Below, piece after piece: positions 6,824-11,765 of a DNA stretch of 11,765 nucleotides (positions within the stretch are counted from its first letter, which is position 1; each line of letters starts with the position of its first letter). Both the position numbers and the translations under genes were made by a program. The stretch is from positions 1-11,765 of the forward strand of contig JASLRF010000331.1 in assembly GCA_030744095.1 (NCBI GenBank). Direction: 5' to 3'. A model generated the notes under the pieces. The model did not search any database. It saw only the letters and a list, made by a program, of their open reading frames with translations, and was not told the DNA's origin. The stretch is from Pirellulaceae bacterium. GTDB taxonomy: Bacteria; Planctomycetota; Planctomycetia; Pirellulales; Pirellulaceae.

Positions 6824-7670
6824 ATAGTTCGAGATACTCTTCCAGTGCTTCTCGCATCACATTGGGATCGGTGTCGACACCTGTCCAGATTTTGAAGCTG
6901 ATCACGCCTTGATTCACCAGCATACCGAGGCCGTCGAGCGTTTTGCAGCCGCGCTGGGAGGCTTCTCGAAGGAAGATCGTCTGGGGCGGATTGAAGATCA
7001 CGTCGGCCACAACCATTTTGCTCGTCAGCGTTTCGTAATCCAATGACACGCGCGCGGTGGCGTCACCCAACCCGATCGACGTGGCATTGATCACGATATC
7101 GACACCCTCTTCGACGCCATAGTCACCGTCCCAGGGGACGAGCTTCGAGGTTACTTTCACTCGCTCGCTCAGCAGATCGACCAGCCCTTGTCCTCGCTCG
7201 GCCGTCCGATTGACGATGGTGATTTCAGCGACGCCGGAGAGGCCCAACTCGACGGCGATGGCCCGCGCGGCACCGCCCGCCCCCAGAATGACAACTCGCT
7301 TGTTTGTGGGATCGGTCACGTCACGGAGCGACTCGACAAATCCCTTTCCATCCGTATTCTCGCCGCTGAACTTGCCGTCCACGCGATGGATGCAGTTCAC
7401 AGCACCCATTAATTCGGCCGCCTCGCTCAATCCGTCCAGATGCGCTATCACAGCCACCTTGTGTGGAATCGTGAAATTTCCGCCTCGAAATCCCATGGCT
7501 TGCATGCCGGCGACCCCGGCTGGAAGATCTTCGGGCCCAACTTCCAATGTCAGGTATCGCCAATCCAAGCCGGCCGCGGCAAAAGCGCGTTCCATCATGA
7601 ACTGAGTGGGATTTCCAGCGACAGGCTGGCCCATGCAACAAACGATGGCCTGCAGAGAATCGTCCGACAC
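6822..7670 (-). CDS. aroE: Shikimate dehydrogenase (NADP-dependent)
   Basis: AroE reduces 3-dehydroshikimate to shikimate with NADPH, in the pathway to aromatic amino acids. From the GTG at 7670 the product has 282 residues, normal for the family. This start is preferred because GGAG lies 7 bases upstream; a TTG at 7730 would add 20 residues without a good site. Conserved features: NFTIPHK with catalytic K71, GENTDG with catalytic D107, the GAGGAA nucleotide loop (130-135), NRT (154-156, the NADP-preferring turn), INATSIGL, FNPPQT and a C-terminal DGLGMLVNQG. The substrate-binding segment near the N-terminus is unusual: GQPVAGNPTQF instead of GNPxxHSxSP, so the two shikimate-contacting serines are Asn and Thr. 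It probably leads an operon with the downstream aminotransferase. Confidence 0.94.
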   Translation of the reverse strand: MSDDSLQAIVCCMGQPVAGNPTQFMMERAFAAAGLDWRYLTLEVGPEDLPAGVAGMQAMGFRGGNFTIPHKVAVIAHLDGLSEAAELMGAVNCIHRVDGKFSGENTDGKGFVESLRDVTDPTNKRVVILGAGGAARAIAVELGLSGVAEITIVNRTAERGQGLVDLLSERVKVTSKLVPWDGDYGVEEGVDIVINATSIGLGDATARVSLDYETLTSKMVVADVIFNPPQTIFLREASQRGCKTLDGLGMLVNQGVISFKIWTGVDTDPNVMREALEEYLEL

Positions 7671-7863
7671 GTGAGATCTCCGTTCCGTACGGGAGTGCGA
7701 AAGGCTGACGTTGCGGCTTGGACCCCGCAATGTCTAAAGCGAGTGGTATATTCTTAAGAACGGTTGCTTGGTTTGCAACGCCGGGCAATCTCGCTGAATA
7801 TTGGACTTGCCCGTAGCGGCCTGCTGTTTTGAGGGAAATCATGAAGATTCAGCCGAGTATTTC
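7671..7863. other. Divergent intergenic region between aroE and the membrane protein gene
   Basis: The aroE and membrane-protein transcripts leave in opposite directions from this segment. Around 7744-7780 it is AT-rich, with TATATT and TTAAGAA boxes, and holds an inverted repeat GTTGC-7-GCAAC (7763-7779) resembling the dyad at the giant gene promoter. TTGCAA on the minus strand is a possible -35 for aroE, but no -10 at good spacing stands out. Confidence 0.4.
7678..7681 (-). promoter_or_regulatory. Ribosome binding site deciding the aroE start
   Basis: GGAG on the minus strand lies 7 bases before the GTG at 7670. It supports this start over the upstream TTG at 7730, whose extra 20 residues (Ser/Arg-rich) match nothing in the AroE family. 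Confidence 0.6.
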
Positions 7864-7867
7864 ATGA
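7841..7867 (+). CDS. Possible 8-codon leader ORF overlapping the membrane protein start
   Basis: ATG at 7841 follows GAGGGAAATC, the best ribosome site in this intergenic region. The frame encodes MKIQPSIS and stops at TGA 7865-7867, overlapping the ATG at 7864 of the membrane protein as ATGA. Such overlaps usually couple translation. It could instead be a chance ORF, or reflect a sequence error joining the two frames. Both frames begin with similar words (MKIQPSI and MKPSIVI). Confidence 0.3.
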   Translation: MKIQPSIS

Positions 7868-8796
7868 AGCCGTCAATTGTCATCCTGGTATTGCTGATCG
7901 GTGCACTCGTCCTGGGCGACATTGCTGCGGTGATGTATGTCGATGCGACAAACCAGCACTGGCCTGATCTTCCCGGCATTATTCTGCTCGGCATGGCCTT
8001 CGGTCAATTAATGCTGCTTTCCGCCTGGTTTGTCTTTGTGCGCTGGAATATCGCGATGCGCGTTCTGATCGTGATCCCCGCAGTCTTCGGATTGTCACTC
8101 GTCGCTGCCCTGGCAACCGATGGTGCCAACGAGATCAGTCAGTGGTTCGCCATTCTGCTCGTGGCGTTCTGCACGGTCGCGGTCCCCACGACGATGGTGA
8201 GATTTCTTCGGTGGCAGATCCACCTGGAGGGTCAATCACGATCCGCCACCGGAATGACGGTTTGGCAATTCTCCATCTGGGGCTTGCTCTCGGGAACGAC
8301 TGCCGTGGCCATTGTGTTGGGGACAGCGAGGCAGGTCGAAATGCCATTACTTGTCGTGGGCGAAGCGGTCGCCTTCTTCGGCTGCGTTGCCTTAACCGGG
8401 CTGTTCGTCTTTTTTGTGCCAATGGGAATCAGGCGGCTCCATCTCGCCGCAATCGTCACTGTTTCCGTAGTGTTCGTTGTTTGTCCCTTAGCCGGAATGC
8501 TGGTCGGCGTAACTGGGCTGCCGCCAAAGGAGCATCCTCTACAGTGGGCTTTGTTCGGTTTCTGTTACGGCGCGACGATTGCCATCGCTGTGCTGGCATT
8601 GCGGATCGCCGACTATCGCTTGTCACGCATACCTCTTGCCACACCTGCAATGGAAGACACAGACGCGGAAGACGATGCGTCGGTTGACGTAATGCCCTCA
8701 ACCAAGCTACCGATAAAGATCCAATTTCCTGAGGTGCCAGATGTCGCAGCACGGCACCCGTCTCTTTCGATCCACCTCCCGTCCGAAGACGACTGA
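7864..8796 (+). CDS. Multi-pass membrane protein of unknown function
   Basis: I do not recognise the family. From the ATG at 7864 the product has 310 residues with about eight hydrophobic segments near residues 4-26, 37-59, 64-84, 92-112, 132-153, 160-187, 194-218 and 227-248, so it is an inner-membrane protein. A soluble tail of about 60 residues follows, with an acidic cluster (EDTDAEDDASVD, 264-275) and a Pro-rich end (LPIKIQFPEVPD). No catalytic motif or transporter signature is visible. The ATG lacks its own ribosome site but overlaps the stop of a small leader ORF with a strong one. A TTG at 7801 would add 21 residues ahead of the first membrane segment and is less likely. The gene stands alone on its strand, divergent from aroE and convergent with the SUI1-family gene. 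Confidence 0.85.
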   Translation: MKPSIVILVLLIGALVLGDIAAVMYVDATNQHWPDLPGIILLGMAFGQLMLLSAWFVFVRWNIAMRVLIVIPAVFGLSLVAALATDGANEISQWFAILLVAFCTVAVPTTMVRFLRWQIHLEGQSRSATGMTVWQFSIWGLLSGTTAVAIVLGTARQVEMPLLVVGEAVAFFGCVALTGLFVFFVPMGIRRLHLAAIVTVSVVFVVCPLAGMLVGVTGLPPKEHPLQWALFGFCYGATIAIAVLALRIADYRLSRIPLATPAMEDTDAEDDASVDVMPSTKLPIKIQFPEVPDVAARHPSLSIHLPSEDD

Positions 8797-8870
8797 GGTT
8801 CTCTTCGCCCTTTACGCTTGGGACGATTTTCTTCTTCCGCGGAATTCGTTGCGACCAGCAGGAGCGGGTT

Positions 8871-8905
8871 GAAGAAAACCGAGCGCTCGCCCTGGTGGCG
8901 GGGCG
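8871..8905 (-). terminator. Possible terminator between the convergent genes
   Basis: On the minus strand, after the SUI1-family stop, a CGCCC-8-GGCGG-like stem (plus-strand arms 8888-8892 and 8901-8905) is followed by AGCGCTCGG and TTTTCTTC. The T-rich tract pairs with a second TTTTCTTC at 8827-8834, so GAAGAAAA at 8871-8878 and this element form an inverted repeat that could act in both directions. The fit is moderate. Confidence 0.35.
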
Positions 8906-8922
8906 GCCGTCCCTTGACACAT

Positions 8923-9273
8923 CTAGTCTCGTACACGGTAACCAAGCTCATGCAGCGTCTGCCGAATCCGGTCGGCATGGTTGCCTTGAATCTCGAGCGT
9001 TTCGTCCTTGACGGTTCCGCCGGCGCCGCAACGAGTTTTCAAGTGAGTGAGCAACTCGGCAAGGTCGTTGCCCTCGGCCGGCAACCCGCGCACGACGGTC
9101 ACTTGTTTGCCCCGCTTGCGTTTTTCTACCGCCAGTCTCGCCGTCTGTTTTTCTGGCGCAATGCGCGGAGGTGGAGGAGCCGCGGCGGGCGGGCAATTGC
9201 ACACGGATTCCAGATCACCGCACTGCTCGCACCGTGGAGGCCGGTCCAGTGGTGTGCCTTCAAACAATCGCAT
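8923..9273 (-). CDS. YciH/SUI1 (eIF1-like) translation initiation factor family protein
   Basis: The 116-residue product has a C-terminal SUI1 domain (about residues 47-114), recognised by [12 protein letters not shown], the CGAGGTVKD turn (82-90) and [15 protein letters not shown], which follow eIF1 and E. coli YciH closely. Members bind the small ribosomal subunit and affect start-site fidelity; the bacterial role is not essential. The N-terminus carries a cysteine cluster, C15-x2-C18-x6-C25-x-C27, suggesting a small zinc knuckle, then a Pro/Ala linker. I chose the ATG at 9273 because GGAA lies 6 bases upstream and the family-like MRLFEGTP follows; an ATG at 9285 would add four residues. 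It lies 32 bases after the methyltransferase and is probably co-transcribed with it. Confidence 0.92.
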   Translation of the reverse strand: MRLFEGTPLDRPPRCEQCGDLESVCNCPPAAAPPPPRIAPEKQTARLAVEKRKRGKQVTVVRGLPAEGNDLAELLTHLKTRCGAGGTVKDETLEIQGNHADRIRQTLHELGYRVRD

Positions 9274-9305
9274 GGTCGATTCCATCAAGCCGAGAGCACC
9301 GGCGG

Positions 9306-10124
9306 TTAGGGCGAAATGAGCTGGATCCGACGTTGACCGTCAGTAACACTCCCTTTTCTTCTCGCTTTGACGCGTACGTATGGCGGCACAAAATGACTGC
9401 GATGCCCAAATGTGCCGGCGGCCGCTTCCAGTCTAGCGTGTTTCGGTTCGGCCAGGTCTTCAATCACGAATCCCGCTCGGCACATCAAACCCAGTAGTTC
9501 GTCCCACCGATGTAGGAATTCCAACGTTCCTTCTTCGCGATGTTGGCTCCCGATCACCGGCGGAAGCGGCTCGCTACGAAAATACGGCTCGATCAGTTCA
9601 TAGCCGCGCCGCGAAGGCACGACGTCCGCCTGCAGACTGCCAGGTTGCTTATGCTGGCTGATGTACAGTCCAGCGTCGCGCAGAACCCGCGCGACTTCCT
9701 GATAGACCGGCGCGACGTTCGGAACGTAGCAGGTGCTGACCGGATGTACGACCAGATCAAATTCGCCATCAGCGAACATTGACAAATGATCCATCGACGC
9801 CTCGATGGTCCGCAGATCCAGCTTCCGCTCCTCAGCCACACGGCGATCCAACTCGAGCATCGCCGGACTGATATCCACAACCGTCACGCGTGCGCCGGCC
9901 GCGGCGTACAGCGCGCCGTGCTTGCCGCCACCGGACGCCAAACAGAGCACGTTTTGGCCACGAATATCTCCTCCCAGCCAGCCGATTCCATCCACCTTAC
10001 GGAGTGGATCGAGGAAATCTTCGTCAGGCGCGGGGCGCGTGAACCGCTGGTTTTCACGAACCAGGGTGTCCCAAGCGCGGCGATTATGTTCGTGAGCGGG
10101 GGTGGTCGGGTCGGGTCGATTCAT
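9306..10124 (-). CDS. Class I SAM-dependent methyltransferase
   Basis: The 272-residue product has a Rossmann-type SAM-binding core. Motif I is [12 protein letters not shown] (59-70), followed by the acidic end of strand 2 in VTVVDIS (D84), the FDLVVHP strand and an LRDAGLYIS motif. The GGGKHG variant, with the helical N-terminus HNRRAWD, marks a bacterial subgroup annotated only as methyltransferase; the substrate is unknown and could be a small metabolite. The ATG at 10124 is chosen because GGAG lies 8 bases upstream; an in-frame upstream start would add 18 residues unlike the family. It lies directly upstream of the SUI1-family gene on the same strand and divergent from the dipeptidase. 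A TAGAAT box just before the ribosome site (10142-10147) may be its -10. Confidence 0.9.
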   Translation of the reverse strand: MNRPDPTTPAHEHNRRAWDTLVRENQRFTRPAPDEDFLDPLRKVDGIGWLGGDIRGQNVLCLASGGGKHGALYAAAGARVTVVDISPAMLELDRRVAEERKLDLRTIEASMDHLSMFADGEFDLVVHPVSTCYVPNVAPVYQEVARVLRDAGLYISQHKQPGSLQADVVPSRRGYELIEPYFRSEPLPPVIGSQHREEGTLEFLHRWDELLGLMCRAGFVIEDLAEPKHARLEAAAGTFGHRSHFVPPYVRVKARRKGSVTDGQRRIQLISP

Positions 10125-10305
10125 GGTTGCTACTCCGTCGGATTCTAACAATAACCTCTCAATAAGTATGCAGCCCACTTGATGCTGGTGGGTCGATGTC
10201 GCGAGAATCTACAATTCCCCGGACGACAATCACCACGCTGACCATGATCTGTCGGCGAACCGTTTGGTTGCTCGCCGCACTGTTGACCCCACCAGGATTC
10301 TCACC
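10125..10305. other. Divergent intergenic region, methyltransferase / dipeptidase
   Basis: About 180 bases from which the two operons diverge. Minus strand: TAGAAT (10142-10147) is a plausible -10 for the methyltransferase but would give a leader of only about 10 bases, and no good -35 is seen. Plus strand: TACAAT (10210-10215) is a candidate -10 for the dipeptidase, again with a poor -35. A short inverted repeat CCCAC-9-GTGGG spans about 10174-10192. Confidence 0.35.
10133..10136 (-). promoter_or_regulatory. Ribosome binding site of the methyltransferase gene
   Basis: GGAG on the minus strand sits 8 bases before the ATG at 10124 and favours that start over an in-frame start 54 bases upstream. 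Confidence 0.6.
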
Positions 10306-11373
10306 ATGCTTCTTTTTGACGCGCACCTTGATCTTTCGATGAACGCGATCGAATGGAATCGCGATCTGACTCGTCCGCTGGACGAGGTCCGTCGTCGCGA
10401 AATGGGAATGAAGGACAGGATCGATCGCGGGCTGGGAGTATGCACTTTTGAGGAAATGCGTCGCGGCAACATCGGGATTTGTGTGGCCACGCAGATTGCT
10501 CGCTACGTCAGCAAAGAGAATCCGATGCCCGGTTGGAATAGTCCGGAAATTGCCTGGTCGATCACCCAAGCTCAGCTCGCCTGGTACCGTGCCATGGAAG
10601 AGGCTGGACAACTGACACAGATCACCGACGCCGATGGCCTGAATCGACACGTTGCCTTGTGGGAGAACGACCCGCCCGTTGACGCACCCATCGGATATAT
10701 CCTCAGTCTTGAAGGTGCCGATTCCATTGTCACATTGGGACACCTGGAGCGAGCCTACGAGTACGGTTTGCGAGCCCTCGGACCGGCACACTATGGCATC
10801 GGTCGCTACTCGCCTGGCACTGGCGTTGAAGGGGGTCTCACGCCGATGGGCAGGGAGTTGGTGGTCGAAATGGACCGGCTCGGGATCATTTTGGACGCCA
10901 CGCATCTGACGGACGAAGCCTTCTGGGAATCGCTCGATTTGTACTCGGGGCCTGTCTGGGCAAGCCACAACAATTGTCGCGCGCTGGTCCCCGATCAGCG
11001 CCAGTTCAACGACGAACAGTTGAGAGCATTGATTGATCGAGATGCGGTGATCGGAGCCGTCTTTGACGCTTGGATGATGCACACTGGCTGGCAACGAGGC
11101 ACGACCACGCCCCAGCAAGCCGATCTGAGGATCGAACGCATCGTCGACCATATCGATCACATCTGCCAACTGGCCGGCAGCGCGAGGCATTGCGGCATCG
11201 GATCGGACCTGGATGGCGGGTACGGCACAGAGCAAACGCCCTTGGATCTGCAGTCGATTGCTGACTTGCAGAGGCTAACGACGATCCTGGCGGATCGTGG
11301 CTACAGCCAGGAGGACGTGGAGGCTATCATGCACGGAAATTGGATTCGCCGCTTGAACGAAATCTGGAGCTGA
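10306..11373 (+). CDS. Zinc dipeptidase, peptidase family M19 (renal dipeptidase family)
   Basis: M19 enzymes are binuclear-zinc hydrolases of the amidohydrolase fold that cleave dipeptides, including D-amino acid or dehydro forms. From the ATG at 10306 the product has 355 residues, normal for the family. All metal ligands can be placed: H7 and D9 in DAHLDLS, the bridging E136 in LSLEGAD, H200 in DATHL, H221 in ASHNN and D301 in GIGSDLDGG. Spacing matches human renal dipeptidase. AGGA lies 8 bases before this ATG; a TTG at 10264 would add 14 residues and lacks support. No signal peptide is seen, so the enzyme is probably cytosolic. The next gene starts 5 bases after its stop, so the two form an operon; a link to amino acid or peptide catabolism is inferred. 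Confidence 0.95.
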   Translation: MLLFDAHLDLSMNAIEWNRDLTRPLDEVRRREMGMKDRIDRGLGVCTFEEMRRGNIGICVATQIARYVSKENPMPGWNSPEIAWSITQAQLAWYRAMEEAGQLTQITDADGLNRHVALWENDPPVDAPIGYILSLEGADSIVTLGHLERAYEYGLRALGPAHYGIGRYSPGTGVEGGLTPMGRELVVEMDRLGIILDATHLTDEAFWESLDLYSGPVWASHNNCRALVPDQRQFNDEQLRALIDRDAVIGAVFDAWMMHTGWQRGTTTPQQADLRIERIVDHIDHICQLAGSARHCGIGSDLDGGYGTEQTPLDLQSIADLQRLTTILADRGYSQEDVEAIMHGNWIRRLNEIWS

Positions 11374-11378
11374 CGTCG

Positions 11379-11765
11379 ATGAAATTGGCAAAGATCCGCC
11401 TGAATACCGGTGCGATTGCGGTAGCAATCGTTGACGTCGGTAGCGTCACACCGTTGGACCTGACCGAGGGCATTGAGACGTTGACCCAGATTCTGGAAGC
11501 TGACACACCTGCAGCGCTGGTCGAATCGTTGCCGCGCGAAGCCACCTTGGCAATTTCCGATGTCGAACTGTTGCCACCGATTGATCAGCAAGAAGTGTGG
11601 GCAGCTGGCGTCACGTACCGGCGCAGCAAGACGGCGCGAATGGAAGAATCCGAAACTGCCGCCTCCTGCTACGATCGCGTCTATGAATCACCTCGTCCAG
11701 AGCTATTCCTGAAGGCGACACCACACCGCGTCTCGGGCAACGGCCAGCCACTGCGAATCCGCGCC
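11379..11765 (+). CDS. Fumarylacetoacetate hydrolase (FAH) family protein, 5' part
   Basis: The first 129 codons are visible; the gene runs off the window. The product has the FAH-family N-terminal region followed by the start of the catalytic domain: LLPPIDQQEVWAAGVTY, then RSKTARMEES, YDRVYESPRPELFLKATPHR. This matches bacterial FAH-family enzymes that hydrolyse or hydrate C-C bonds of beta-diketo or 2-oxo acids with a divalent metal; many are in sugar-acid or aromatic degradation. The metal ligands lie downstream of the visible part, so activity cannot be checked. The ribosome site GGAG (11366-11369) lies in the last codons of the dipeptidase, 9 bases before this ATG, so the two are translationally linked. 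Confidence 0.88.
   Translation, partial: MKLAKIRLNTGAIAVAIVDVGSVTPLDLTEGIETLTQILEADTPAALVESLPREATLAISDVELLPPIDQQEVWAAGVTYRRSKTARMEESETAASCYDRVYESPRPELFLKATPHRVSGNGQPLRIRA

Noticed and set aside
7321..7842. Alternative minus-strand frame over aroE and its upstream region
   Set aside because: AroE motifs are all in the other frame, and no frameshift is needed to read a full-length AroE.
8456..8920. Minus-strand open frame opposite the membrane protein end and convergent gap
   Set aside because: The membrane protein frame is clearly real from its hydrophobic periodicity; the other product is Arg-rich mirror sequence.
8818..9309. Plus-strand open frame opposite the SUI1-family gene
   Set aside because: The SUI1 domain is clear on the minus strand; this frame is its shadow.
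10159..11235. Long minus-strand open frame (358 codons) antisense to the dipeptidase
   Set aside because: It lies fully opposite an M19 gene with complete catalytic residues, and its product (Arg/Gln/Val-rich) resembles no family. It is the usual mirror frame of GC-rich coding DNA.

Overview
The window looks like chromosomal DNA of a planctomycete, probably of the Pirellulales/Rhodopirellula type. The strongest evidence is the large minus-strand gene filling the first 4.95 kb. Its product begins with a basic N-terminus and the motif LESLERRELLA, the hallmark of planctomycete giant secreted proteins, and continues with domain modules typical of that group. Moderate GC, frequent TTG/GTG starts with optional Shine-Dalgarno sites, and small mixed-function operons fit this. 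I see no tRNA, rRNA, CRISPR array, transposase or phage gene.

Layout. (1) 1-4951, minus: a giant modular surface or extracellular protein, at least 1650 residues, whose 3' end lies outside the window. It carries three copies of a ~85-residue module, two copies of another, a zincin-like (matrixin-type) domain whose zinc motif is destroyed, a PPC domain and the start of a beta-helix-like region. (2) 4952-5434: noncoding, with a good sigma70-type promoter for the giant gene and weak hairpins downstream of the next gene. (3) 7670-5435, minus: a likely operon of aroE (shikimate dehydrogenase) followed by a class III PLP aminotransferase. (4) 7671-7863: divergent promoter region, ending in a possible 8-codon leader ORF that overlaps the next start. 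(5) 7864-8796, plus: an unrecognised membrane protein with about eight transmembrane segments. (6) 8797-8922: convergent terminator region. (7) 10124-8923, minus: a SAM-dependent methyltransferase followed by a YciH/SUI1-type translation factor. (8) 10125-10305: divergent intergenic region. (9) 10306 to the end, plus: an M19 zinc dipeptidase and, 5 bases later, the start of a fumarylacetoacetate hydrolase family gene cut by the window edge.

The genes do not form one obvious pathway. AroE belongs to aromatic amino acid synthesis; the aminotransferase, dipeptidase and FAH-family enzyme point to amino acid, peptide and organic acid turnover. The most unusual content is in the giant protein (catalytically dead zincin, repeated modules, only two cysteines) and in translation-start arrangements (mini-ORF with ATGA overlap; possible AUU start of the aminotransferase). 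I found no convincing new multi-gene system.
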